Source: Dehalococcoidia bacterium
GTDB taxonomy: Bacteria; Chloroflexota; Dehalococcoidia; Tepidiformales; Tepidiformaceae
Reading direction: 5' to 3'
DNA length: 64,000 nucleotides
Assembly: GCA_020850615.1 (NCBI GenBank)
Contig: JADZEI010000085.1
Coordinates: forward strand, 123,040-187,039
Below are positions 34,054-42,579 of the stretch, piece by piece (the first letter of the stretch is position 1; each line of letters begins with the position of its first letter). The translations under genes and the position numbers were made by a program. The notes beneath the pieces are model-generated. The model made no database searches. It was not told the DNA's origin and saw nothing but the letters and a program-made list of their open reading frames with translations.

Positions 34054-35691
34054 TCAGGCTTCGAGCCAGACCTTGCCGAAGTTGGGCGCCTGCAACGGCT
34101 GGATGAAGTACTCATCGAAGCCGCGCACCTTCGAGCTGACGACATCCAGCGCGCCCGATGGCTCGAGCGGGATGACCCACGGGTCGTCCATCCAGAGCCT
34201 GTTGAACCGCGCGTAGAGCTGCTTCGCCTCCGGCCCGAGCGGGTCGACGGCGCCCATCTCGCCCAGGATCGCCGCCAGCTCGGGGTTCTCCTGGTAGGCG
34301 ATATTCGTCACGGAGAAGTTCGAGTTCCCGAGCAGCGCCGAGGCCGGAACCGGGTCGCTCAGGTTCGTCCCGCTCGCCCAGAAGTCGGTCACCTGCCGGT
34401 TGCGCAGCTTCGTGACGAGCGGCGCCGCGTCGACCGGTACGAGGTTCGTCTTCACGCCGGCGGCCTCGAAGTTCTCCTTCACGACGGTCACGTTGGCGAC
34501 GCTCCGCTGGGAGTACTCGATGTCGAGCGGCCGGTCCTGGGTGAAGCCGGCCTCTTTGAGCAGGCTGCGTGCACGCGCCGGGTCGTAGTTCGGCGCATCC
34601 AGCGCCGGGTCGTGCGCGGGCGAGTAGGCCGGCCAGATCTGCGAGGAGGCGCTGTAGAACCCCTCGCCCAGCTCCTTGGCGATGCGCTCCTTGTCGACCG
34701 CGAGGAAGAGCGCCTGCCGCACGCGCGGATCGGTCAGCATCGGGTTTTTGACCACCATGCCGAGGATCAGGCCGCCGATGCGCGGGGCCGTCTTCACCTT
34801 GTCCCGGAAGCGCTTCGCCTCGGCGCCAGGGAGGCGGAAGGCGATATCGAGCTCGCCCGCTTCGAAGGCGGTCGCGGCGGCCGCTTCGTCCGCGAAGCTC
34901 GTGACCACGACCTCGTCGAGGTACGGCCCGCCCTCCTGCGACGACAGGTGCCAGGCGTCGTTGCGCGCGAGGGTGTAACTGATCCCGGGGCTCCAGGACT
35001 TGAACCGGTACGGGCCAGTGCCGATGACGGCCTCGCCCGTGAGGAGCTTCGAGAAGGTCGAAGCCTGGGTGACGTTCAGGCTCGTGAAGAACCCGGTCAT
35101 GTCGTAGCGGGGCCGGTCGAACGTGAACTCCATCGTCCGTTCGTCGAGCTTCTTGCGCGCCGTGATCGCCTTCGCGAGTGGTGTCGTCACGCCCGCGACG
35201 GTGACCCCGAACTGCTTCGGGTCGAGCAGGAAGTCGATGCCGAAGAACACGTCCTCCGGGGTCACGGGTGCGCCGTTGTGGAACGTGGCCCCGGGCTTGA
35301 TCGAGACGGTCAGCGCCGTGCGGGCGGCGTTGTACTCGAACCGGTCGGCGAGCACGAGCTCGGGCGCCGTGACGTCGGCCCGGTAGCGGACCAGCGGCTC
35401 GTGGATCAGCCACGGCAGGCGGCTGTTCTGTGGCGCGACCACGAACGGGTAGCCCGCGTTGAGGACGATGTCGGCGGTCTGGTTCATGCGCAGCGTGCCG
35501 CCCTTGCGGGGCTGGGCCGCGGCCGTGGCGGTGCTGGTGGCATTTTCGCGAGTGGTTTCGCCGCCGGGCTCGTCGTCGTCGTCGCTGGAGCCGCAGGCCG
35601 CGGCGATGGCGCCGGCCGCGAGGGCGCTCGCACCGGCGCCGAGCATCCGGCGCCGACTCAGGAGGGTCGCAAATGGGTCAAAGGAGGTCAC
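34054..35691 (-). CDS. Solute-binding lipoprotein of a peptide/nickel-type ABC importer
   Basis: 545-residue SBP family 5 protein. The N-terminal SRRRMLGAGASALAAGAIAAAC combines a twin-Arg-like signal with a lipobox (Ala-Ala-Ala-Cys), so it is an exported lipoprotein. A Ser/Asp and Thr/Ala linker is followed by KGGTLRMNQTADIV, GATFHNGAPVTPEDVFF and TGPYRFKSW, the family landmarks. Ligand unknown (peptide, opine, glycoside or metal chelate). GTG start at 35691. First gene of the SBP-permease-permease operon. Confidence 0.93.
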   Translation of the reverse strand: MTSFDPFATLLSRRRMLGAGASALAAGAIAAACGSSDDDDEPGGETTRENATSTATAAAQPRKGGTLRMNQTADIVLNAGYPFVVAPQNSRLPWLIHEPLVRYRADVTAPELVLADRFEYNAARTALTVSIKPGATFHNGAPVTPEDVFFGIDFLLDPKQFGVTVAGVTTPLAKAITARKKLDERTMEFTFDRPRYDMTGFFTSLNVTQASTFSKLLTGEAVIGTGPYRFKSWSPGISYTLARNDAWHLSSQEGGPYLDEVVVTSFADEAAAATAFEAGELDIAFRLPGAEAKRFRDKVKTAPRIGGLILGMVVKNPMLTDPRVRQALFLAVDKERIAKELGEGFYSASSQIWPAYSPAHDPALDAPNYDPARARSLLKEAGFTQDRPLDIEYSQRSVANVTVVKENFEAAGVKTNLVPVDAAPLVTKLRNRQVTDFWASGTNLSDPVPASALLGNSNFSVTNIAYQENPELAAILGEMGAVDPLGPEAKQLYARFNRLWMDDPWVIPLEPSGALDVVSSKVRGFDEYFIQPLQAPNFGKVWLEA

Positions 35692-35725
35692 AATCCTGTC
35701 CTTTCGATTCGATCAGTGGGTGTGT

Positions 35726-35782
35726 CCCGGGCGCGGGGAGGCGGAGATAGAGGAGGAGGAACGGTCCCTCCCCGCGCCCGGG
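35726..35782. terminator. Perfect 16-bp inverted repeat between the four-Cys gene and the ABC operon
   Basis: CCCGGGCGCGGGGAGG (35726-35741) and its exact complement (35767-35782) flank a 25-nt purine-rich loop. It lies downstream of the gene at 35869 (-) and 35 bp upstream of the SBP start (-). It could end one transcript, or attenuate read-through into the transporter operon. No U-run is seen. Confidence 0.6.
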
Positions 35783-35868
35783 TCCAGGTCCGGGGCGGCA
35801 CGCACTCCCGCGAGCGCGGTATCCCCGCGCCGCAGTGCCCAGTGCTGGCCGCCGCGGTACGGCCTCTG

Positions 35869-36699
35869 CTACTGCCGGGCGGGGTCCAGTCCGCTTGCGG
35901 CAGCGCGCATGAGCGCCGTCTGGACATCGCGCGGGGTCACGCCCGGGTGGGCACGCTCCCGCGCGACGGCTTCGGCCAGGCCGAACAGGTCAGCGAGCTC
36001 CTCCTCGCTGACCGCGGCACGGGAAAGCAGGCGGGTGAACAGGTGCGGGACGTGGCTGCACCAGTGCAGCTCCCGCTCCGCGAGCGCATCGTGGACCTCC
36101 GCCTCGAACGGCAGCGCCGCGATGATCGCGTCGGCGTTGCGGCGGGTCGCCACCGGGTCGGCCCGGTATGCGGCGGCGCGTTCCTTCGACTCGGCGCGCC
36201 CCCGCTGGATGGTCTCGGTCGGCGAGCCCAGCGCCGCGAGCTCCGATTCGAACTCTGGGTCGGTGGCACCCGGCGCGGCATAGGCGTAGTCACGCGCGAG
36301 CTCGGTGACCGCCACGACATAATCGCCGAGGCTCACGGCATCGTGGCCGAGGGCCGTCGCGGTCGCTTCGGCCGCGCGGATGACGGCGCGGATGAGCTCG
36401 TGGGGCACGCTCCCGTCGCTCGCCCCGCCGGCCAGGATGTCCTCGGCTTTGAACTCCCACGGCATCGCCGTCCAGCGGGCGACCAGGTCGTGCCCGAGCA
36501 CGCTCAGCGGCTTTTCGAGGTTCTGGCAGACGCGCGTCTGCGCGCTGGGGCATGCCTTGCAGCCGCTGCGCATCATGCCCTGGAAGATGGGCATGACGGT
36601 TTGGGGGGTGGCGGCCCGGATCCGTCCCGGGTCGGTGATAAGGGTCATCCATTCCGCGCCGCAGTCGTGGGCGGCTCGGGGCATCGCGGCATTGCGCAC
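35869..36699 (-). CDS. Four-Cys protein of unknown function upstream of the ABC operon
   Basis: 276 residues with no family recognised. Four cysteines cluster near the N-terminus (C13, C47, C50, C58; SGCKACPSAQTRVC), a spacing that could bind an Fe-S cluster or zinc. The rest is helical and charged, with LHWCSHVPHLFTRLL late in the chain. GTG 36699 has GGAGG 7 nt upstream; ATG 36684 would lose five residues only. It lies on the same strand as, and 177 bp upstream of, the SBP gene, separated by the inverted repeat, so partial co-expression is possible. Metal binding is inference. Confidence 0.72.
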   Translation of the reverse strand: MRNAAMPRAAHDCGAEWMTLITDPGRIRAATPQTVMPIFQGMMRSGCKACPSAQTRVCQNLEKPLSVLGHDLVARWTAMPWEFKAEDILAGGASDGSVPHELIRAVIRAAEATATALGHDAVSLGDYVVAVTELARDYAYAAPGATDPEFESELAALGSPTETIQRGRAESKERAAAYRADPVATRRNADAIIAALPFEAEVHDALAERELHWCSHVPHLFTRLLSRAAVSEEELADLFGLAEAVARERAHPGVTPRDVQTALMRAAASGLDPARQ

Positions 36700-36872
36700 G
36701 CGTCATCCTCCGTGATTCGGGGAACGTACGGCCCCACGCGCCAGGGTCCGCGCGGGACGGCGCGGAGACGTACGGGACCATGCCCCGGCGAGCATCCAGC
36801 GCACGGCGCATCGCGCGCGTGACGAATCACGCCGCGGTGCGGGTGCGAACGGGAGCTCCGGGGGCGAGGATG

Positions 36873-37367
36873 TCAGGCGGCGAAGGATCGCGGCGGCTGC
36901 AGCGACGGGATCACCGAGCGGTCCTGCGTCGGCGACCACGCGAGCACGGCGAGGAGCGTGAGCAACGCCGCCGCACCAAGGTACGCGGCGCTCTCGTCCA
37001 TGAGCGCGAAGGCGCTGAACCCGGTGAACGGCACATCCGAACAGCGGGCGACGCCCGTGTGGCAGTGCTGTTCGTGGGCGTGGCCGCTGTCGCCATCGTG
37101 GGTGCCGGGCCCGTGGGAGTGCGGCTCGGTCTCGTCCGCCACCGGGGCCTCGGGCACGCCGACATAGAGGTTCGTACCGGGGATATCGATGCGGATTGCC
37201 GGCCAGTGCCCGGCGAACGTGAGCATCGGGAGGATCGCGAGGAACAGGAACAGGGCGCGAAGTCGTGTCGCCTGTCGCGATCCCGGGGCCCAGAAACGGA
37301 GCAGCACGCCCCAGCGCGGAGCTGGCTGCTGCGTGCCCCCTGGCGTCCCGGTCTTCGTGCGGGCCAT
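36873..37367 (-). CDS. Two-helix membrane protein with His-rich extracytoplasmic loop
   Basis: 164 residues: basic N-terminus, helix at ~36-53 (RALFLFLAILPMLTFAG), extracytoplasmic loop of ~70 residues, helix at ~127-144. The loop holds seven histidines between residues 83 and 103 (HSHGPGTHDGDSGHAHEQHC) with Asp/Glu and two Cys nearby, a likely transition-metal or Zn/Ni/Cu-binding segment. Unrecognised family. It sits between the thiolase and the four-Cys/ABC genes on the same strand. Metal buffering or sensing is a guess from composition. Confidence 0.7.
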   Translation of the reverse strand: MARTKTGTPGGTQQPAPRWGVLLRFWAPGSRQATRLRALFLFLAILPMLTFAGHWPAIRIDIPGTNLYVGVPEAPVADETEPHSHGPGTHDGDSGHAHEQHCHTGVARCSDVPFTGFSAFALMDESAAYLGAAALLTLLAVLAWSPTQDRSVIPSLQPPRSFAA

Positions 37368-37442
37368 TCCTGTCGACGATAGCCGGTACTGCGACCGGCG
37401 GCAATCGGCCGGTGGGTGATGGGCCGCCGCGGAGACGCACGA

Positions 37443-37482
37443 AGGCCCGGGCAAGTGCCCGGGCCTCCGCGGTGTGTCGCGC
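37443..37482 (-). terminator. Terminator hairpin with conserved flank (element copy 2)
   Basis: 10-bp stem AGGCCCGGGC/GCCCGGGCCT with AAGT loop (37443-37466), followed by GGTGTGTCGCGC (37471-37482). It lies 18 bp downstream of the thiolase stop, in the same orientation relative to the upstream minus-strand gene as copy 1 at 32132-32171. Confidence 0.7.
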
Positions 37483-37499
37483 GTCCGGCGGGTGCCGGG

Positions 37500-38729
37500 T
37501 TAGATGCGCTCGATGATGGTCGCGGTGCCCATGCCGCCGCCGGTGCACATCGCGATGAGGGCGGTCGACTTGTTGCGGCGCTCCAGCTCGTCGAGCGCGG
37601 TCTGGATGAGCATGCCGCCCGTCGCGCCGATGGGATGGCCGAGGGCGATCGCGCCGCCGTTCACGTTGAACTTGTCGATGTCGATTTCGAAGTCCTTGAG
37701 GAACTTGAGCACGACCGACGCGAACGCCTCGTTGATCTCGAAGAGGTCGATGTCTTCCTTGCGCATGCCCGCCTTCTTGAGGACGAGCTCGGAGGCCGGC
37801 GCCGGCGCGGTGAGCATGATCACCGGCTCGGTGCCCGCCGTCGCGGACATGACGATCCGGCCGCGCGGCTTGAGGCCGTGCGCCTTCGCGTATTCCGGCG
37901 AAGCGAGGAGCAATGCGCTCGCGCCGTCGACCACGCCCGAGGAGTTGCCGCCGTGGTGGACGTGCTCCACCTTGTCGATCTGCGGATACACGGCCTTGCA
38001 GATCTGGTCGAACGAGCGGCTGTCGTTGCTCGGGTTCGCGGCGCCCATCTGCTCGAACGCCGGCTTCAGGCCCGCGAGGCCCTCGAGCGTGGTGCCCGGG
38101 CGCGGGTGCTCGTCGTGGTCGAGCGCGAGCGTGCCGTCGTCGTTGTAGATCGGCACAACGCTGCGCTTGAAGCGGCCGTCCTCGGTCGCCTCCTGTGCGA
38201 GCTTCTGGCTGCGGACGGCGAAGTTGTCGCAGTCGGTGCGGGTGAACCCTTCGATCGTGGCGATCAGGTCGGCGGAGATGCCCTGCGGGACGAGCGGGTA
38301 CTGCTCGTAGAGGTGGGCGTTGTTCGCCGTGAAGCCGTCGGTGCTCAGCGGCGCCGGGCGGGACATCGATTCCACGCCGCCGCAGACGAGCAGGTTCTGG
38401 TGGCCCGACTGGATGCCCCAGGCGGCCACGTTCACGGCCTGCTGGGCCGAGCCGCAGAAGCGGTGCAGCGTCACGCCGGGTACGCTGGTCGGCCAGCCCG
38501 CGTCCAGCGTGGCCATGCGGGCGATGTCCATCGCATGGTCGCCGGCGCCGGAGCCGCAGCCCATGATCACGTCTTCGACGTCCTTGACGTCGACGCCGGT
38601 GCGGTCCTTCAGGTGGTTGAGCACCTGCGCGAGCACGCGCTGCGGGTGGATGTGGGTCAGCGCGCCCTTGCCGGGCTTGCCCTCGCCGCGGGGCGAGCGG
38701 ACGCCGTCGATAATCCAGGCTTCTCCCAT
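37500..38729 (-). CDS. Acetyl-CoA C-acyltransferase (thiolase)
   Basis: 409-residue type II thiolase. Nucleophile Cys in HRFCGSAQQAV, CoA-loop region, HHGGNSSGVVDGASALLLAS, NEAFASVV, GGAIALGHPIGATG with the catalytic His, and CTGGGMG with the second Cys. It cleaves 3-ketoacyl-CoA in beta-oxidation or condenses acetyl-CoA; direction not decidable. No partner hydratase or dehydrogenase is adjacent. The promoter overlaps a perfect 8+4+8 palindrome (38796-38815), pointing to a specific repressor. Confidence 0.95.
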   Translation of the reverse strand: MGEAWIIDGVRSPRGEGKPGKGALTHIHPQRVLAQVLNHLKDRTGVDVKDVEDVIMGCGSGAGDHAMDIARMATLDAGWPTSVPGVTLHRFCGSAQQAVNVAAWGIQSGHQNLLVCGGVESMSRPAPLSTDGFTANNAHLYEQYPLVPQGISADLIATIEGFTRTDCDNFAVRSQKLAQEATEDGRFKRSVVPIYNDDGTLALDHDEHPRPGTTLEGLAGLKPAFEQMGAANPSNDSRSFDQICKAVYPQIDKVEHVHHGGNSSGVVDGASALLLASPEYAKAHGLKPRGRIVMSATAGTEPVIMLTAPAPASELVLKKAGMRKEDIDLFEINEAFASVVLKFLKDFEIDIDKFNVNGGAIALGHPIGATGGMLIQTALDELERRNKSTALIAMCTGGGMGTATIIERI

Positions 38730-38795
38730 GAGAACGAAACTCCAGTCGGTATCTCGATGCGGTCTGCCGCCGCACGGTGCCTCTGTTTTACACCT

Positions 38796-38815
38796 ATCTG
38801 ACGGTTGCGTCAGAT
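38796..38815 (-). promoter_or_regulatory. Thiolase promoter overlapped by palindrome ATCTGACG-N4-CGTCAGAT
   Basis: A perfect inverted repeat with 8-bp arms and a 4-nt centre, the size of a TetR- or GntR-family operator. On the minus strand CTGACG within it, a 17-nt spacer and TAAAAC form a -35/-10 pair for the thiolase gene, so the palindrome covers the -35. It lies in the divergent region shared with the SMP-30 gene at 38912. Confidence 0.6.
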
Positions 38816-38911
38816 TTCCCCCGCGAATTGGCACCCCGCCCGCGTGGGGCGCCGGTTGTGCGGCCGCGCCGAGGCGGGCAGTATGCGCCGAACCAAACCG
38901 GAGGAGCTGCC

Positions 38912-39760
38912 ATGCCCACGCCAACGGTCCTCGTCGATTCGCTCATGTTCCCCGAGGGGCCCCGCTGGCACGAAGGCGCCCTCTGGCTTTCGGACATGCA
39001 CGCCCACCAGGTCGTCCGGATCGACATGTCGGGCGACAAGCAGGTGGTGTGCGAAGTCCCGGAATGGCCGTCCGGGCTGGGCTGGCTGCCCGATGGCTCG
39101 CTCATCCTCGTCTCGATGCGCGACCGCACGCTTCGGCGGCTCACCGCCGATGGCAAGCTCGCCCTCCACGCGGACCTCTCCGGCGTCGCCGGGTTCCACT
39201 GCAACGACATGGTGGTCGACGGCAACGGCAACGCCTACGTCGGCAACTTCGGCTTCGACCTGCACAATGGCGGCACGTTCACGCCGGCGCAGCTCGCGCT
39301 CGCGCGGCCGAACGGCGACGTCAGCGTGGCCGCGGAGGACATGGCCTTCCCGAACGGCTCGGTCATCACGCCGGACGGCAAGACGCTCATCGTCGGCGAG
39401 TCGGCCGGCCGCCGGCTCACCGCGTTCGATATCGCCGAGGGCGGCACGCTTTCGAACCGGCGCACCTGGGCCGAGCTGAGCGGCCCGCCGGACGGCATCT
39501 GCCTCGACGCGGAGGGCTGCATCTGGGTCGCGGTCCCGCGCGATGGCACCGGTTGCATCCGCGTGGCCGAAGGCGGTGAGGTGAAGGAGCAAATCAGCAC
39601 CGCGCCCTTCGAAGCCTTTGCCTGCATGCTCGGCGGCCCCGAAGGCCGGACGCTCTTCATCTGCGAAGCGAAACAGTCTGACCCCAAGCTCATCGAGGGC
39701 CCCTCGAACGGCCGGATCACGATGGTCGAGGTGAGCGTGCCCCGGGCCGGGTATCCGTAG
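38912..39760 (+). CDS. SMP-30/gluconolactonase-family hydrolase
   Basis: 282-residue six-bladed beta-propeller of the SMP-30/LRE family: LMFPEGPRWHEGALWLSDM (metal Glu), GLGWLPDGSLILVS, FHCNDMVVDGNGNAYVGNFG (metal Asn), FPNGSVITPDGKTLIVGES (metal Asn/Asp), GPPDGICLDAEGCIWVAVP. It would open a lactone with a divalent metal. GGAGG precedes the ATG. It is divergent from thiolase, and its 3' end overlaps the P-type ATPase gene on the other strand by 44 bp. Confidence 0.9.
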   Translation: MPTPTVLVDSLMFPEGPRWHEGALWLSDMHAHQVVRIDMSGDKQVVCEVPEWPSGLGWLPDGSLILVSMRDRTLRRLTADGKLALHADLSGVAGFHCNDMVVDGNGNAYVGNFGFDLHNGGTFTPAQLALARPNGDVSVAAEDMAFPNGSVITPDGKTLIVGESAGRRLTAFDIAEGGTLSNRRTWAELSGPPDGICLDAEGCIWVAVPRDGTGCIRVAEGGEVKEQISTAPFEAFACMLGGPEGRTLFICEAKQSDPKLIEGPSNGRITMVEVSVPRAGYP

Positions 39761-42368
39761 CGCGCACGATCTGCGCACGTTTGTAGGCGCCGTCCGCGAC
39801 CACGACAGCGGGTATGGCGAGGACGGCCACGGCGGCGCCGGCAGCGGTTGGTGGCGCATGGTCGAGCACGTCCGCAACCGGTGGCACGTAGAGGAAGAAA
39901 ACGAGGAGCAGGAGCTCGACGCCCACTGCCCAAAGCAGGAAGCGGTTACCCCGCCAGCCCGAACGCCAGGCGGGCAACCCTGCGCTCCGGCAGGCGAAGG
40001 CGTTCGCCATCTGCCCCAGCACCACGGCGGCGAAGGCGGCGCCGCTCGCGGCGAGGAGCGTTTCCCCTCCAGGGAAGCCCTCGCCCGGCCGCCAGCCCGC
40101 GAACCAGCAGGTCGCCACAAAGGCGAGCATCTCGACCGCTGCTTCCGCCGGGCCGAGCACGCCGAACGCCCGGCGCAGCACACCGCCATCGACGATGTGC
40201 CGCCCGCTCACCGGCGGGGCGCCCGATTCGTCCGCGTCCTCCGCTCCGAGCGCGAGTGCGGGCAGGAGGTCGGTCCCGATATCGAGGCAGAGGATCTGCA
40301 GCACGCCCAGCGCCAGTGGGAACTCACCCGCGGAAAGCGCCCAGATAGCGAACGGCGTGAGCTCGGCGACGTTGTCGGTCAGGTGATAGGTGAGGAAGCG
40401 GCGGATGTTCTCGAACGTCGCGCGGCCCTCTTCGACGGCGGCCACGATCGTGGCGAAGTCGTCGTCGAGCAGGACGAGGTCGGCAGCCTCCCGGGCGACG
40501 TCCGTCCCTCCCGCGCCCATCGCCACGCCAACGTCGGCCTCTTCCAGGGCCGGGCCGTCATTCACGCCGTCGCCGGTCATCGCGAGGATGTGGCCGCGTG
40601 CCTTCAACGCGCGCGCCACCATGAGCTTCTGTTCGGGGGCGACGCGCGCGAGCACGACGCCGTCCCGGTCGACCTGCTGGCCGAGCTCGGCCAGGTCGTC
40701 CGATAGCTGTGCCCCGGTGAGGCAGACGCTCGCGCCGGTCCAGAGGCCGATCTGCCGGGCGACGGCGGTTGCCGTGAGCGGGTGGTCGCCGGTGACCATC
40801 GCCAGCCGGATGCCTGCCGCCCGGCAGGCCGCGATCGACGCGGGGACATGCGGCCGCGGCGGGTCCTGCAGGCCCACCAGCCCGAGGAGGTCCAGGTCCC
40901 GTTCGAGCGCTTCACGCGTGGCGCTCGCGGGTGGTGCGCCGCGCCGTGCGACGGCGAGCACGCGAAGCCCGGCCGCCGCCATCGACTCGACGGCGGATCC
41001 TGCCCGCGTGGCCAGTTCCTGGTCCCGGCAGAGGTGCAGCACATCCTCCGGGGCCCCTTTCAGCGCCAGCCAACCGGGCAGGAGCACGGACATCCGCCGG
41101 GCGTGCGCCTCGAAGGGGAACGTCTCGACCACCGTATCCCGCGCCGCCTCGATGTCTCCGGCGGCCAGTCGCAAGGAGAAGCTGAACAGCGCCGCCTCCA
41201 TCGGGTCGCCTTCGGCGCGCCAGCGTCCATCCCGCTCGACCGAGCGGCCTTCCGATGCCACCGCCGCGACGAACGCCAGCTCTCGCATGGCAGCCGCCGC
41301 GCCAGGCTTGCACTCCACCGTGGCCACGGGGGCGTAGCCGTCGCCCCGGACGATTGCCGCGCCCTGCGGTGTCCAGGCCTGCACGACCTGCATCTCGTTC
41401 GCGGTCAGCGTGCCCGTCTTGTCGGTACAGATGAACGTGGTGGCGCCCAGCGTTTCCACAGATTCGAGATGCCGCACGAGCGCTTTGCGCCCTGCCATGC
41501 GTTGGGCGCCGAACGCCAGCGAGAGCGTCACCGTCGGCAACAACCCTTCCGGAACGAGGGCGACCGTCACGCCGATCGCGAGGAGGAACCCTTCGGAGGG
41601 CTCCGTGCCAACGAGCAGTGCCAGGCCGAAAAAGGCACCACCCACGCCGAGTGCGATGAGGGCGATCTGGCGGACGAGCCGATCGAGCTCGGCCGCGAGC
41701 GGCGTCTTGCGCCGGCGGGCGGTCGCGGTCAGCTCCACCAGGCCGGCGAGCCGGGTCCCCGGGCCCGTGTCCGTCACCTCGGCGGTCGTTTCACCCGCTA
41801 CGATGAACGTGCCCGCGAATACCCGGGCGCCGGGCCCGGGTTGCTCCGGCACGCTCTCTCCGGTCATGGTCGAGACATCGACGAGGAGCCCAAGGGGCTC
41901 GGCGAGGCGGAGGTCGGCAGGTACGCGGTCGCCCGCTTCGAGGTGGACAACGTCACCGGTGACGAGGTCCGCGGCCTCGGTGTCTCGCCATTCGCCGTCG
42001 CGGAGGACCCGGGTGCGCCGAGGGACCAGGTTGCGGAGCTTGCCCGCGGCGCGCTCGGCACGGTGCTCCTGGAGGAACGCGAACGTGCCGTTGACCAGGA
42101 TCACGACGAAGATCGCGGCTCCGAGCTGCGGCATGCCCGCAACGATCGCCAGCAGGCCCGCCACCCAGAGCAGCAGCGCGAAGAAGTGGACGTACTGTTC
42201 GGCCAGCGTGAGCATCGCCGGCCGTGTCCGGTGCGCGGGGATGAGGTTCGGGCCCTCGCGGGCCAGGCGTGCGGCGGCCGCCTCCCCCGTCAGTCCGGGC
42301 AGGCCGGCCGTCCGCGAGATCGGAACGCGCGTGGCCACCCCCGCAGCATCTCGCCGCGGGCACGTCAT
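39717..42368 (-). CDS. P-type cation ATPase resembling type IIC (Na,K-ATPase alpha-like)
   Basis: 883-residue P2-type ATPase. TGES (residues 169-172), PEGLLPTVT in M4 (273-281), phosphorylation site CTDKTGT (D316), TGDGVNDGPAL in the P domain, ten predicted helices. The M5-M6 region reads TYHLTDNVAELTPF and ILCLDIGTDLLPALALG, and M4 is followed by VRHLESVETLG; these match Na,K/H,K-ATPase alpha more closely than SERCA. The Asn-x2-Glu of M5 and the Asp-x3-Asp of M6 are kept. Ion not proven. ATG 42368 has no clear ribosome site. Confidence 0.9.
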   Translation of the reverse strand: MTCPRRDAAGVATRVPISRTAGLPGLTGEAAAARLAREGPNLIPAHRTRPAMLTLAEQYVHFFALLLWVAGLLAIVAGMPQLGAAIFVVILVNGTFAFLQEHRAERAAGKLRNLVPRRTRVLRDGEWRDTEAADLVTGDVVHLEAGDRVPADLRLAEPLGLLVDVSTMTGESVPEQPGPGARVFAGTFIVAGETTAEVTDTGPGTRLAGLVELTATARRRKTPLAAELDRLVRQIALIALGVGGAFFGLALLVGTEPSEGFLLAIGVTVALVPEGLLPTVTLSLAFGAQRMAGRKALVRHLESVETLGATTFICTDKTGTLTANEMQVVQAWTPQGAAIVRGDGYAPVATVECKPGAAAAMRELAFVAAVASEGRSVERDGRWRAEGDPMEAALFSFSLRLAAGDIEAARDTVVETFPFEAHARRMSVLLPGWLALKGAPEDVLHLCRDQELATRAGSAVESMAAAGLRVLAVARRGAPPASATREALERDLDLLGLVGLQDPPRPHVPASIAACRAAGIRLAMVTGDHPLTATAVARQIGLWTGASVCLTGAQLSDDLAELGQQVDRDGVVLARVAPEQKLMVARALKARGHILAMTGDGVNDGPALEEADVGVAMGAGGTDVAREAADLVLLDDDFATIVAAVEEGRATFENIRRFLTYHLTDNVAELTPFAIWALSAGEFPLALGVLQILCLDIGTDLLPALALGAEDADESGAPPVSGRHIVDGGVLRRAFGVLGPAEAAVEMLAFVATCWFAGWRPGEGFPGGETLLAASGAAFAAVVLGQMANAFACRSAGLPAWRSGWRGNRFLLWAVGVELLLLVFFLYVPPVADVLDHAPPTAAGAAVAVLAIPAVVVADGAYKRAQIVRATDTRPGARSPRPS

Positions 42369-42579
42369 GGCGAGGGCTTAAGTCGCGGTTGTCCGGTGCT
42401 TTGGAACCCGTTTGCCCGCCGCGCGGCGGAAGGGCTGCACCGCGTTCACACCGTTGATGAGCCGGCGCGCGCGCTTCGCCCGTGTTCTGTGACGCGGGCG
42501 CAAGGCCGCCGCGTCCCTCCGCGTCTCCCGGGCCACGCCGCCGCCGGTACGGTGGTCTGGTCGAACAAGGAGGTCCCCC

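Noticed and set aside
34009..36822. 937-codon open frame on the + strand
   Set aside because: Runs antisense to the SBP and four-Cys genes, spans their intergenic region and shows no domain or signal.
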